Source of the DNA: Chlorokybus atmophyticus
Taxonomy: Eukaryota > Streptophyta > Chlorokybophyceae > Chlorokybales > Chlorokybaceae
Direction: 5' to 3'
Assembly: GCA_009103225.1 (NCBI GenBank)
Contig: RHPI01003369.1
Span: 1,832,887-1,896,886, forward strand
DNA: 64,000 bases
Shown here: one piece after another, positions 11,627 to 24,126 of the stretch
Numbering within the stretch: position 1 is the first letter of the stretch
Layout: each line of letters opens with the position of its first letter
Translations under genes and position numbers: made by a program
The notes under the pieces: model-generated
Seen by the model: the letters and a program-made list of their open reading frames with translations, nothing else
What the model was told of the DNA's origin: nothing
Databases searched by the model: none

Positions 11627-13363
11627 CATTGGGAAACACACATCATGCACATGAGGCCCACAGCTCGTGGACGGGACCGAGACTGCACATTCAGGTGCAT
11701 GGAAGGGGTGCAATATGAGAAATATCAGAAATGAGCAGCCAACAAGTTGTTGGCTTATGCTAGCACGAGTTGTTGGGGTTGGGCCAAGTCTTGGAGGCAA
11801 AGCAACTTTGGGTCTATGCTGCGCAACAAACCGGGTCCATGCCTTTTTTCCAAGTAGCACAATCCTTGTGCATCATATACGACAAGGGTCACAAAGTGTG
11901 CTTCATCTCACTAAAATACCTGCATACATGCAAGTTGAGTAACATAGTAGAGTTGTCAAGTAGAGTTATCAAGCTTTCTTTAGCGTACTATTTATGCTTT
12001 ATCACTAGTGAACGTGTATATTATAAGTATAGGCATAGGTATAGGTATGTTGTAGGTACTCATTAATATCATTTAATGAATATTGTTTTCGCATTTCCCT
12101 TGTTCAACACATCTTGCTTCAACCCCTCTCTCTGTTTATATGTTTCAAGCACTTTATACGTGAGCAATTAAGATGGAGGCTAAAAAGTAGTTAATCAAGA
12201 GTATTATACATTTGTTTTTATGTGTTTACATTTGTATGTATGAAGGGATAGGGTCGAGGTAGGGGTAGCGCCATAGGGATACTAGCGCTAGGAATATGGG
12301 TAGGGATTATAATAAGCATGGCATATGCATAGGCACCCCACATCAGTTTGATGTGACCTTTTATATCAAGAGTTTATATCAATTATATACCTCTCGACAA
12401 TTAACTCCGACTAGACATCGACCCTACAGATAGGGTAGTTAGGAAATCTAGCGTGAGCCAATCACAGCTTCGATAAGGTACCTATCAAAAGATACCTATT
12501 GTAAGGTACCTAACAAGATAGTGATCACATTTTACCAAATGTGACATTAAATAGGCTTGAATAAGCGGTTTTACATCCATTGGGACTTATTTAAGATATG
12601 ATAAAGCATCATAGCTTTAAATAAGCGAGGAACCGTAAAAAGAGGTATAAATAAGCAATTTATATACTTGTCCATACAGAATGTGTTACTTAGGTAGCAA
12701 TAATACCCCTATTATTATTGCTCCCGTTACAATTATCAACAATACTTGAGTGTCATTATGGCACATGCCAATTGTAGAAGCTCAAATATTATTCATGCAA
12801 TTATACTGACAATTTGCTGATTCCCATAGCAAACATATCTCGTTATCCCTATGTCTACCCCATAAGTACTATCCTTCAAGGCTAGGGATAGGGAAAAGTT
12901 TTCCCTGTCTCTAGCCCTATCCCTATCTCTATTACCATCACTATATCAACATCACATGCAAGCTAGGGTACCGCGCGGAACACACGGCGCTATCACTATT
13001 CCTATCCTGCACTATTAACAGTACGCCGACTGTAGGGTACCGCGCGGAACGGTAGCAAAACAACGACGCACACGCAGCGGGCGCCAATTATCGCTGTACG
13101 GCAACACCTTCAACCAGCCCTGTTGCGCAGTGAATCGACGTAGTCGATAACTGACCAAAAACACAAAGTGACTGAAACGCCGACAAAGCCGGGTACCTTG
13201 CATCATTGACAGCCTAAAGAAGTTAACTTGGTTAACAATGAGCACAACAATTTGCAAGCATCTTCAAAAGTGAAATTGATAGCATGATGTGTTGCGCTTC
13301 TGAGTTTATGTAAGTTCATGAATCATGATAGTCATAATGTTATGCTTGAATTGAGAAAACTAG
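11627..13363. other. Intergenic, short AT-rich repeats, no gene seen
   Basis: It contains degenerate TATAGG/TAGGG strings (about 12020-12060 and 12245-12310) and their complement CCCTATCCCTATC (about 12920). GGTACCTA-type repeats lie at 12475-12515, and GGGTACCGCGCGGAAC occurs twice (about 12967 and 13033). No open frame resembles a known protein. Confidence 0.5.
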
Positions 13364-13502
13364 TTGTGCGGCTGTTTGGTCGGGCCGGCCAGCCGGCCCG
13401 CACATAACACAAGTATCTCCACACGACGAAGGGCCATCGCTGGCCCATCACAGATAGGCACCCGCGACTGGCGGGCTGCGCGGCAGTACGCGTCCCGCAT
13501 TG
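13364..13502. repeat. Dispersed GC-rich repeat, copy 1
   Basis: GTCGGGCCGGCCAGCCGGC, then GGGCCATC and GGCACCCGCGACTG and CGGGCTGCGCGGCAGTA; this order recurs at 13671-13840 and 15105-15240. Confidence 0.6.
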
Positions 13503-13670
13503 GTGAATGTAAACCCTCCTTTGTACTTTGTAAGGCATGTTAAGGTTTATGATACGAGTGCACGCTTAGCATGGTGCCACTCTGCAAACATGTACGAGCT
13601 CCTAACATTTGCCATTGATGCTGCATAAACATATGCGCATGTAACCACAAATGCGATGCAGGCATATAAA

Positions 13671-13840
13671 CTAGCGGTGCGGCTGATTGGGCGGGATTGG
13701 GCCGACCGGTCAGCCGGGAGGCCGGCATTAGGGCACAAAGACACATCACGCGCACTGAGGGCCATCACACACGGCACCCGAGACTACATGCCTACCGTGC
13801 ATACCGAGCAGCCCGCCTGCCTCTCATTGGCTATGCGACG
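13671..13840. repeat. Dispersed GC-rich repeat, copy 2 (diverged)
   Basis: It carries the same order of blocks as copy 1: GGCCGACCGGTCAGCCGG, GAGGGCCATCACACACGGC and CCCGCCTGC with CTCATTGGCTA at the end. It is more diverged than the other two copies. Confidence 0.55.
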
Positions 13841-14000
13841 TTTATCAGCTATCAGCCATTCGATTTGTGTTAAACAAATCTCAACCTTCCAAAGCACATC
13901 CCCATATCGTGCAATTGCACAAAGTATACGCGAGTGAATAAAAGAATCCATTCATTTTGAGCACAACTGCACGGTGCACATATGCCTCATGTTTGCGTTG

Positions 14001-14471
14001 TACAGTCCACCCCCGCTAAAAGACTTTGCTCCAAGAGAATAACCCCGCTTGTAGCATACGTTCCGAGATCACCAACGATGCTACAGGCAAATGTTAGTGC
14101 TTAAGAGAATATGACTAACCGCGAAGAGCATATTATTTTTTATGACATTTTTGCAAATGTTTGTGTGCGTATTTTTAACATTGAGGGAGTAGCGCGTGAC
14201 GGGTGTGTCATCAGGCGTAATGAGTGTGATAGACAAGGCGTGATGGGTACAGTGTCACGCGTAATTAGCGTAATGAGCGTGATGGCATAATACGTGACGT
14301 AATGCGCGTGATATAATGGGCGTGATGGGCGTATTGAACTGCTTTATACCATACAAATGCTCTTAATGTTTAAGAGCATATTATGCTCTTCTTAACGCCA
14401 AGAGCATAACCCCGCCAGGAGCAAACTATCTTTGAAAACAAACAGCATGCTCTTAAAAAGGGTAGACTGTA
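14001..14471. mobile_element. MITE, TA-CAGTC...GACTG-TA (pogo/mariner-like ends)
   Basis: The left end TACAGTCCACCCCCGCT matches the reverse complement of the right end (AAAGGGTAGACTGTA). TA flanks both sides, as in Tc1/mariner/pogo elements that start CAG. The interior has no gene. It holds AAGAGCATA...TATGCTCTT hairpins and a degenerate GCGTGATG array at about 14190-14335. Confidence 0.6.
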
Positions 14472-14520
14472 CAATAAATGTTTCAATGTACTTAGATACG
14501 ACCATTATGTACCTTAACTG

Positions 14521-14965
14521 TACAGTCTACCTCCGCTATAAAAATCACGTGTATCTTCATTCCATCAACGGGGTTATTCTCCTGGCGTTTGCAATAATAT
14601 ATACTTTTTGAATTTTACATATTATATATTTTACTAACTAAAATAACCGTAAGCCACGTTATTATGTTTTAACGTGGCATAGATTAAATTGAGAGTAATC
14701 AACAGTAAGTTAATTATGTCCGTAACTATATATAAGTCTTGTAATATGGTTATGCTTATAATATTTAAATAAACATGCCATTAACGAGGTATTCCCCCGT
14801 AACAAGACTGAGCTCACACAAAATTTTAACCCTTCGTTGTAGTCTTGTAGCGTACAAAACTATTCCACTAACCAATGATATTGTAAAACCATTGAGTTTT
14901 GCAAATCTATGATCTCAACGGGGTTATTTTCATAAACCGAAGTCTTTTAACGGGGGTAGACGATA
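14521..14965. mobile_element. Second MITE of the CAGTCTACC family
   Basis: It begins TACAGTCTACCTCCGCT and ends ACGGGGGTAGACGATA, so the ends are inverted with two mismatches at the right tip. It shares the inverted CGGGGTTAT / ATAACCCCG blocks of the neighbour at 14001. A third, partial unit starting TAGTCTACCCCC runs from about 14966 to 15075 without a matching right end. Confidence 0.5.
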
Positions 14966-15104
14966 TAGTCTACCCCCTTTTGTAAGAGCATACTGTTATC
15001 CTAAAAAAATTGTATGCTCTTGGCGACTAAGAGCATAATATGCTCTTGAACGTTAAGAGCATATATATGCTATAAGCGCAGATTCATTACGCCCATCACG
15101 CCTA

Positions 15105-15240
15105 TTGGTCGGGCCGGCCAGTCGGCATTCAACCTACATCACACATCCCGCGCTGGGGCCATCACACGGCACCCGCGACTGCCGGGCTGCGCGGCAGTAT
15201 GTGCGGCCCGCCTGCTTCTCATTGGCTAGGCGGCGAGAAC
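15105..15240. repeat. Dispersed GC-rich repeat, copy 3
   Basis: GTCGGGCCGGCCAGTCGGC, then GGGGCCATCACACGGCA and GCCGGGCTGCGCGGCAGTA, then CCCGCCTGC and CTCATTGGCTAGG. It is closest to copy 1 in the first part and to copy 2 at the end. Confidence 0.6.
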
Positions 15241-17102
15241 TAGCGTTACACCGTTAGATCTGCCTAAACACAATCGTGGCCGTCCAAAGCACATTCAATT
15301 ATAAAAGCGCATGCCAATAAATGTAAAAATAAGCACGGTTTTGCATACGTGGCCGCTGATGGCTGCATGTTGAGAATTTTAACGTGTTACATTCATAATA
15401 TTGATAAATATGGTGCAATATGGTGCAATATGGTGCAATATGGAGTTAAGTTACAAAACTTGAGCCAACGTAACGCTTACGCCATGGTACGTGCTGCGAA
15501 ATTTAATAAGTAATGCCGCGGTTACAAACATCGAAATAATGCTAACCTGAATTACCTTAACGTTAAGATTCAACTAAACGAAAAATTGCATCGTCAGGCC
15601 ACCATTTGGTCACGCATAAGATTGATTAAATGGGATCGCAACGGCGACAACAGCCGTTGCCAAAAAAGGCAGCGAAATGGCCAATCATTGCATGAATCCG
15701 TAAAACATGCTAAAAACTATCTCAGCGGCAACTGCTTACCAACGGCGAACCAAAATCGCTAGGGATTCAATGCAATTGCAGCAATGTTAGTGATAAAAAC
15801 GGCCGCGTTTTTGGTGGTACGAGGTCGGGGCAGGCCCCATACCCCAAGACATGCCGCCACTACTGACCCTCGTTCTAATTCACTTTACCATGTAACGTTA
15901 ATTGATTGATTACACGATATAGTACTGCATCATCAAACATGGTCAACAGCCGAATTAGGGGGGCAGTAGTGATAGGGTAGGCGTAGTGGGTAGGTAGCAT
16001 GCAAGCGCATGCTTTAGCCTAGCGGTCGTCAATTCAGTAAGTGGTTGTGAGATGGTTGTGGCATGGCGTGTTCATGGACGAGTTGTACTTTGCATCTTTT
16101 GTACACTTTTCATGAAAGCCTGCCTACCGGTATCTTAAGAAATACTTTTTATCCTAAGCTACAGTGATAGTAAGCAACTTTATGTTGCTCAAGCTTACGC
16201 ATCCCTTTGAAAGTAGTAAAGCCAACCCAGAACCATGTTGTTATGGTATTCCGTAACTTCAGCTGGGCGTGCTTTTGTACTTTCTGCCGCACTTGTACTC
16301 CACACATATACCTCGCCAAGCCAGGCCAGGCCGGCGCAGGCGGGGGCAGTACAGGCAAAGGGACGTGTAAAGCAGTAGATAGTCACTCTTACTGATCCAA
16401 GCACAGCACATACCCGCCGCTTGACGGACAGAAAGCAACTTTGTAGGTGGGTTGTCTTTGCCAGCAGCTCCATGCATGACTGTCATTCAACGCATGCACC
16501 TGATGATGTCTGTGCACGGCTCCTAGCCATGCTTGACGCTTGTGCTGGGTGTGAAAACCCTTGCAACAGCGTTGTCTCAACTCCTGTGCGTTCTGTTATC
16601 CATCGTGCGGAGGTTTGTTATGTGCTCCTTGTGAACTGCGGCAGGGTTTTAAGCTGGGCGTCCACACGTCTTTGCTTACTTGCTTGTTGACAATGTGTAC
16701 GCCTGCTTTGTCTCTGTAGTCTGCTGGTCTGTTAGCCTTTGGCACAGTCATTGCTGGCTTGCGTGCGTGTGTGGATGTGCAGTTTATCACAGACCAAAAC
16801 AAGCTCAGGTCAGCTGCTACTTCGGCCAGGAAACCTGGTAAACTTGCTCAGCTGTGCAGTTGTTACTCAACTACATTAACCATGTATATGTAATGCATGT
16901 GGTTATAGCTAGGACATGTCCGTTCATTCACGCGGCATAGGCAGCTTCATGACTTACATCAAGGTCGTAGTGTGCTTGCTGCTCAAGGTCGTAGTGTGCC
17001 AGCCAAGTCAGTTGTACACCTTGACACCTGAAGTCGTTGTGCACAACATGCATAACATGCATTCAACGTGCATGCAGGCTGGCTGCTGCTGCTCAGTCAT
17101 CC
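15241..17102. other. Intergenic upstream of acyl-CoA oxidase
   Basis: No supported gene. A short TATGGTGCAA triplet repeat lies near 15410-15440 and a direct repeat AAGGTCGTAGTGTGC at about 16961 and 16985. Open frames at 16.2-16.8 kb on both strands are not recognisable. Confidence 0.45.
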
Positions 17103-19777
17103 ATGGCTTCCACCAGCGGCCGCACCAGCACTCGCTCTCCTCTATCAAGTGAACGCGCGCAAGCCACATTTAACCCTCGCCAGCTGTTCCTCGTGTTGGC
17201 AGGCAGCAAGCATGCGGCAGCTTTGCACGAGCGTGCACGTGACATTGTCGCGAGGGCGGCCGAGGCTCATCCCGACGTGCTGAAGCCGCACGGGGACGGC
17301 GCCGCCAAGGCCAACCTCACACACGAGGAGAGGTATGCACGCGCGATGGCAGCGGCGAAGGTGCTGCTCGATGTGGAGGAGCAGGAGGGATTGGATGCAG
17401 ACGGCGAGGACAATGCTGTCCTGCGGGAACTCATTGCGAATGAAGTGGGCGAAGCATTACCCTTGGATCTGCACAGGTGAGGTTGATGCTCCTGTAAGTT
17501 GCCACTGTGTTAGATGTGTGCACATGCGTATGCACACGTGTGTGTGCATACACTGGCTCGCACGCCATCATGTGTCTGTGTGGGCGCGCGCATGTACGTG
17601 TGCTTCTGTCATTGGGCTTACCGTTTTACTTCTCAGGTATGTGTTTGGGGCGGCTGTGGAGTCGCAATGCGACGAGAAGCAGGCTGCGTTGTGGGTTCCT
17701 CACGTGCGTTCGAGCGCCGTCCTCGGGGCTTACGCACAGACAGAGTTGGGTCACGGATCTAACGTGCGCGGGATTGAAACCACCGCCACATTCGTTAGAG
17801 GAGACAGCACGTTCGACCTCCACACACCCACTCTCACCGCGACAAAGTGGTGGCCTGGAGCGTTGGGCAAGACCGCCACGCATGCTGTCGTGTTTGCGCG
17901 CCTCATCGATGGCGAGGGCGTGGACCGCGGCGTGCACCCGTTTATAATTCAGCTGCGTGACATGCAAACCCATGTACCTCTTCGGGGTGTACACGTGGGG
18001 GACATCGGCGCCAAGGCCGGCATGAACGGCGTGGACAACGGCTTTCTGCGCATGAATTGCGTGCGCGTGCCTCGCGACGCACTCCTAGCTCGCTTCGCTT
18101 CTGTTGACGTAGATGGAAAGTACCACAAACATATTGGCGCGGACGCGCGTGGAGCGTACCTTACAATGGTGGACGTGCGTGTACGTTTTGTCGAGGGTTC
18201 GTGGCTCACGCTAGCGAAAGGCCTCACGATCGCCATTCGCTACTCTGCTGTTCGCCGACAAGGCTTCATTGATGACAAGTCTATTGAAGAGAATGCTATT
18301 CTGGATTACCGAATGCAGCAGTACAGACTGCTGCCACTGTTGGCTGCCGCGTGGGCCATGCGCTTTGTTGCGGCGGACCTTCGCAAGCGACACGCGGAGT
18401 GTGTGAACGCGTTGAAGAACAGCGCCGATGCCGCGCTGTTACCGGAGCTTCACGCAGTCAGCTCTGGACTGAAAAGCCTCTGCACGCGCGTCACGGGGGA
18501 GGGGCTGGAGACATGCCGCAAGTGCTGCGGAGGGCACGGTATGTAACCTTCATGTTGTCTCGTGTGCTGGTTCTCACTCACATGTTGTCTCCGTGGTGCG
18601 CGCGCGCGCGTGTGTGCCTGCCTGCGTGTCTGCCTGCATGCTTGTGAGACAGCACATACACGTGCTTGCGCGTATATATATGTACATGTGTGCGTGCGAG
18701 GTTCTGTGCGTGTGTGGGTGTGTGGGTGTTAAAGTCTCTCACTGTACGTCCATTCAGGGTACATGCACGCGAGTGGCTTGCCGGACTTGCATGCGTGGTT
18801 CACGCACATGGAGACGGCCGAGGGCGACAACCACCTGCTCACGCAGCAGACCGCGCGCTATTTGCTCAAGCAGCTTCGCGCCTTCGACAAGCAGCCCGTC
18901 ACCAGTGGCGGTGGCAAGTGTGCAGCGCGGCACGAGTCGGAGCTGCGCGATCCCGCAATATACGTCGCCGCTCATCGCCATCACGCTGCCAGCACCGTCG
19001 CACGCTTCACCGCAGTCATCGGCAGCTCAAGACAGGCTGGCAGAAGTGCTGCCGACTCCTGGAATGATGCGTTGGTGGAGATCTTCCATGCATCCAAGTG
19101 AGTGGTTTTGTTGTACATGTTGTGTATGTTGTGTATGCTGTGAATGTTGGCTAATGAGACTACTGGTTTGTTGTGCAGTGCCTACTGCACCATGCTATTG
19201 GTGGAGAGCTTTGTTGGTTCTGTTGATGATGCGGTCAAGGTTGTCGATGACGGAGCTCAGGCATCTGCCATCAAGGCGGTTCTGTCGAAGCTCTGCCACT
19301 TGTTTGCGCTGCACGCTATTGAGGAACAGGTATGCACACGCTCTCAGCTTGTTGTTGCACGAGCACGGTATCAACAAGGCAACGATACAGATGGGAGACT
19401 ATCTGGAGGAAGGCTTCTTCACCCCTCAACAGGCACGCGGAGTGCGCAGACAGGTGTGTTGTTAACTTCATGGTTGTTGTGTGGCTCAGTGCTTGACATG
19501 ATGACAACATCACTCTTCTCTCATCCAGGTGCGTGCATTGCTGATGGAGATACGCCCGGAAGCAGTTGCATTGGTGGATGGCTTTGGCATTTCCGATTAT
19601 GCGCTCAATTCTGCATTGGGCCGGAGCGACGGCCGCGTTTACGAAGCCCTGTATCAGTCGGCACTGGCGGAGCCCCTCAATGCAAAGGATGTTGTGCCGT
19701 CTTACGACACGCACATCAAGCCCATCCTTACCCGTGGTGCCGCTAAGCTTGCAACCTTCGGGCATGCGCGGCTGTGA
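17103..19777 (+). CDS. ACX: Peroxisomal acyl-CoA oxidase
   Basis: First step of peroxisomal fatty acid beta-oxidation: FAD-dependent oxidation of acyl-CoA to trans-2-enoyl-CoA with release of H2O2. Exons 17103-17476, 17637-18538, 18758-19097, 19179-19329, 19391-19453 and 19529-19777 join in phase to 692 residues, the normal family length. The N-terminal helical domain is followed by the FAD/acyl-binding segment GAYAQTELGHGSNVRGIETTA and WWPGALGK. The family motif CCGGHGY and SGLPDL spans the exon 2/3 junction, with a probable catalytic Glu in the preceding GLETC. The C-terminal domain has LFALHAIEEQ, MGDYLEEGFF and ALVDGF-DY. The last three residues ARL form a PTS1 peroxisome signal accepted in plants. 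The 61-bp fifth intron (19330-19390) was set by alignment logic. Two introns carry TG-rich repeats. Confidence 0.92.
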
Positions 19778-20567
19778 CGGCAATGAGTTGAATGGACAGA
19801 TGCACCATATGTGTCTTGACTGCTGAAATTGTGAAAAGGAGATGGCAAGCGTGTTCTGTGTGGTCCTCGCATTATTGCAGGAATGTGATATTTGCCGACT
19901 GCTGCATGTGTACGCTTTGTCACCGGCAACCGTCTACTTGAGTTGACATATGCAAGCTGCTATTGAGTCATTGCACTGTTATTGTCTATGCAAGTACAAT
20001 ACTGGGCATGAATGTACGCGCGCCAGGCACTAATTGGCACTTATTGTCCCTCTTGCAGGTTGAAACTAGCTTACGACACATGCGCACGTGATTGATGCAA
20101 ATAGTAGTGTCCGCATATGTCAAGCACTGGTTTCCTCCATAAACAATGTGAGCTTGTTTGCTAACCTCAATGGCATGCAGCACACATGCACATTGCATAA
20201 CGGTGTAAACGCAGACAATGCTGTCACTCGCCAGCACTGAAACAGTAACAACAACAATTGTATTGTGCGCGAGCAGAAAGTGTTGGTTTGCTGATAGCAC
20301 AAGTATAACATGACAACTGCGCAACCTGTGCAGCCAACTTGAGGTGCAGCCCTCATCTGCAGGCCTGCCCGTGCCAAATGTTCTAGCAGCCTTAGCATAC
20401 TGGCACCACAGTCTCACCAAGCCCCCCTTGACAACTTTGAATGCCAAACATATTTGCGCAAGTTGGTCCACTCCGGACCAACATGCTTCAACTTGGAGCG
20501 GCAGCAAGTCCATTGATAATGGTCACCAGTCCTCTGTGTTGTTTTCCCTTCAATTGACAAAAATCAA
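19778..20567. other. Convergent 3' intergenic region
   Basis: It lies between the stop codons of the acyl-CoA oxidase (+) and bL25 (-). No open frame resembles a protein; it presumably holds both 3' UTRs. Confidence 0.5.
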
Positions 20568-21984
20568 TTAAGCGGCTGCGGGCTGGTCTCCTCCTTTGAG
20601 GCCTTTGCCACCAATCTTGCACACGGGGAGGTCGGGGTACTTGACGGCGAGCTTGCAGACCTCGGGGACAACGAGGTCTTTGTGGAGGACCACGTCGCCC
20701 TTCTCCATCTTGGACAGGTCCACCTCAACAAACTCGGGGATGGTGTGACCAGGACACATGTACGGCACAGCGCGCTTGATTGTGTTGAGAAACCCGCCTG
20801 CCACATAGGCATAGTTTGAGAGCAAGACCAGATGTAGATATTAAGGTAGTACGCATGCGTACATGTGTATGCATGCATGCGCATGTGCACGTATGTGTGC
20901 GCGCGCGTGTGCGTGTGAGTGCGCGCGCGTGTGCGTGTGAGTGCGCGCGCGTGTGCGTGTGAATGCACGCGTGTATGTGTGGGTGTGCGTATGTGCGTGC
21001 GTGTGAGCGCGTATGCGAGCGCGTGCGTGTGGTTGAGCGCGTGGGCGTGGGCGCGCATGTGTGTGTGTGTCCCACCTTTGCGGATGCCAGGGCATGTGTC
21101 CTCGCCGACAAAGTTGACAGGCACGTAAATCTTGACAAAGGATTCAGGCGGGCAGCGCAGAAAGGTGATGTTGATCGGCTCGTCTGTCACCGTGTTTATG
21201 TGCAGCTGGAGGCAGACCATGTGAGTCCCAACCCTGCTCAGAGTCTGTGTTGCAACTGAGAAGTAAGTAAGATTAGAAGTACGTACCAAGCGGGGGAGGA
21301 CGCGCACGGGAGGGCCAACGAGTGGTCCATCCGGCCTGCCCTCGCTGATATGCAGGTCAAGCAAGCGACTAAGAAACACGTAGCGCCCTTGCTGCTGCAC
21401 TCGCCTCACAATCCTGCGCGCGTGTTCATAACGTTAACTAACACAGACGAAGCCAAACACACTTGCCATGCATGCGTGCATGGTAACACACAATGCAAGC
21501 ACACAATGCAAGCTGCAAACAGCACCCACGTTGTACAGGTTGCTTGCGCTCAGCAGACACTGAATAGCAGATTATCTTTCTGTTCATGATCAACAGCATG
21601 CAATGGATGGTCAAACTCTCCCAACAGCATTGTGTGAGGCAAGCACAGCTTGACTCACTCATTGCGGTGGACTGCCACAAGGATGTCCTCCTGCCTCTGA
21701 CCAAACACCACTCCCGGGACAAACCGCCCACTCCGCTTGAGCTTCCTCACCGCCGCCGACCCCGCCCCTTCCCTCACCCACGCCGCCAAGCTACTGCTGC
21801 TGGATCTCTCCTCCTCCTCCTCCTCTCTCCCTGCCGCAGCCTCGGCAACCGCAGCGACAGAGGAAAACGAGGACGACAAGTAGGAGGAGGAGGAGGAGGT
21901 CGTCGCCCCACCCGCTGATCGCCTCAACAGCAACCCCGCCGCCCCACGCACAAGCCTCCCGCCGCCGCCGCCGCCGCAGCCCAT
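20568..21984 (-). CDS. Organellar 50S ribosomal protein bL25 (TL5/CTC family)
   Basis: Large-subunit protein that binds 5S rRNA in bacterial-type ribosomes. Minus-strand exons 21659-21984, 21287-21404, 21076-21205 and 20568-20797 join in phase to 267 residues. Residues 1-75 are Gly/Ser/Ala-rich with an acidic EEEEEER run and look like an organelle presequence. The L25 domain begins KLKRSGRFVPGVVFG. The TL5-type C-terminal beta domain follows, with NITFLRCPP, VKIYVPVNFVGEDTCPGIRKG and GGFLNTIKRAV, then VEVDLSKMEKGDVVLHKDLVVPE. Plastid versus mitochondrion cannot be decided. The second-to-last intron (20798-21075) is a long TG/CG alternating tract. The start shares a 60-bp intergenic gap with VPS9a. 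Confidence 0.88.
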
Positions 21985-22044
21985 GTGCTCCAGCTTGGTG
22001 TTAGGGTTGTTGTTGTGGTGGTGCGTGTAATTGTGGTTGTTGGC
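21985..22044. promoter_or_regulatory. Very short bidirectional promoter bL25 / VPS9a
   Basis: Only 60 bp lie between the two divergent ATG codons. The sequence is rich in TGTTGTTGTGGTGG. The core promoter elements of each gene must lie here or within the other gene. Confidence 0.45.
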
Positions 22045-24079
22045 ATGGCGGAGCAGCTGATTGGCCGCGGTGGAGGCGGCGGGATGGCTGGGGAGGATGG
22101 TGGAGGGGGCGGTCTGCTGGGTGCGGCGACCGCCCCGCTGACGTTCCACGACTTCCTGCTGAAGATGCGCCAGCCGGGCGCCGCCGACCTCGTCCGCGCC
22201 ATACGCAGGTTGGGCCGGGAGCTTAGGGTTTGGGGAGTGAATGTGTGTAACTGTTGCTGTAATCAAAATGCGTGGAGCCAACTTTAGACACCAACACTTC
22301 ACGTGCGTTCTCAGCGACTGCCCATTGCGCAATTGAGAAATGTGCCCAGCTGTTTTCTCATGTGTGTTTGTAAGCGTGCGTGCTGAGTGCTGAGGCATGT
22401 AAGGTGTGCGTGTGGGGTTGCGTGCGCACACCTTACATGCCTCTCATTGATCCGTGGAAAGAGGAAATTGTGGTGCATGCTACACTTGAGGGGGGGAAAA
22501 ACAAACCAAAACAACAGAAGGCTCTGGCCAGTGTCTGTCTCCTGCATTGCCACACGCAATGCCACTCAGCAACGCACAGCCTCGGGTTTATCATTGTTGA
22601 TTGTGCACAGCATATCCACAAACAACCCTCCCCTTCGCCTGTAAGTGTTAACAAGTGTGCACACTCGCAGCTTCATCCTGACGTTCACGTCGGTGGCCGG
22701 CCCGCGTGACGCCTATCGCGACTCATCCTCCGTGCAATCCTTCCTCACCGCCACGAAGAATTCCATCCGTGCGCACCCCGTGTGGGCCGGCGCCTCCGAA
22801 CCCGCCCTTGACGCCGCAGGCGAAGGCCTCGAAAAGTGAGCACGTGTTGATGTTGTGACAACATGGGATCTGATAGTCATTGTTTCATCAGGTATTTGAT
22901 GACCAAGTTGCATGATGCGGCGTTTGGTGCTGCGCCTGGTGATAAAGAGGGGGATGTTGAGCTGGATCGAAGGATGAAAGTGTTGCAGACGTTCCTCAAG
23001 CCCGAGCACCTCGACATACCCGCGCGACACCACGACCAACAGACCTGGCTGGTACGCACGCAATGAGATGGCTACGGAGAAGGGCTTTTGTAACTGCGCG
23101 CACATGTGCGTGTGTGTGCGAGTGCGTGAATATGAGTGGACGAGGGCACGGGCAAAGGAGTGCTCATGCAATGCATGCAAGCATGCAGGCGCGTGTGTGT
23201 GCGCGCAAGTTATAAGCATGTATGTTGCGTTGAAAGCGTGAGAGTGTGATTGACCATTCACCCTTTCTTCAGCTGGCGGTGAACGAGCTCTCGCGCATGA
23301 ACCAGTACAAGGCTCCCCGTGACAAGCTCGTGTGCATCCTGAACTGCTGTCGCGTGGTGACGAACCTCCTCAATGCCTCCGCCGCGTCCTCCGGCAGCGG
23401 CGAACAGCAACAGTCCGCTCCCGGCGCGGACGACTTCCTCCCCGTGCTCGTGTACATCACGGTGCAGGCCAACCCGCAGCAGCTTCACTCCAACCTTGAG
23501 TACATCGCTCGCTACCGACACGCGCCACGCCTCGCATCCGAGACGGCGTATTTCTTCACCAACCTCGTGTCGGTGGAGGCTTTTCTGCTGAACCTACACG
23601 CGGGGTCGTTTTCTATGGACCCAACGGAGTTCACACGCCGTATGCGTGACGCGGGCATCGAGATCAACAACAACAGTGATGATACTATGACCAACGACAA
23701 CAACGCTGATGATGTGCAGCGCACTCCTCGTGCGCAGCCGTCGCCTGCGTCCCAACGTGTTGTTGCGCGTGATCCCGACGCCGAGGTCGCGCGTCTGACT
23801 GCGTTGGGTGCGGCCGTGGTGGTGGAGTCCGGCAGCGTGCGAAGCAAGCACAAGTATGTGTACGCGGACGCTGGTGATCTTACCGTGGGCGACGCGTACA
23901 CGCTGCTCGCAGAGTACAAGGAACTGGTGATGCGGCTGGAGTCGCTCACAGCCGGCATCAAAGCAGACATGTTGAACACGCCCGCAGAGAGCACCGCACA
24001 CCCACGCGCCGAGGAAGACTATCATCATCACGCACGTGACGACAACCCTCAATCTGCCGACGAACACAACGACGACGAT

Positions 24080-24126
<47 letters not shown>

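Noticed and set aside
12890-12945. Telomere-like CCCTATCCCTATC repeats
   Set aside because: The stretch is short, degenerate and internal, with the complementary strand pattern nearby; it is not a telomeric array.
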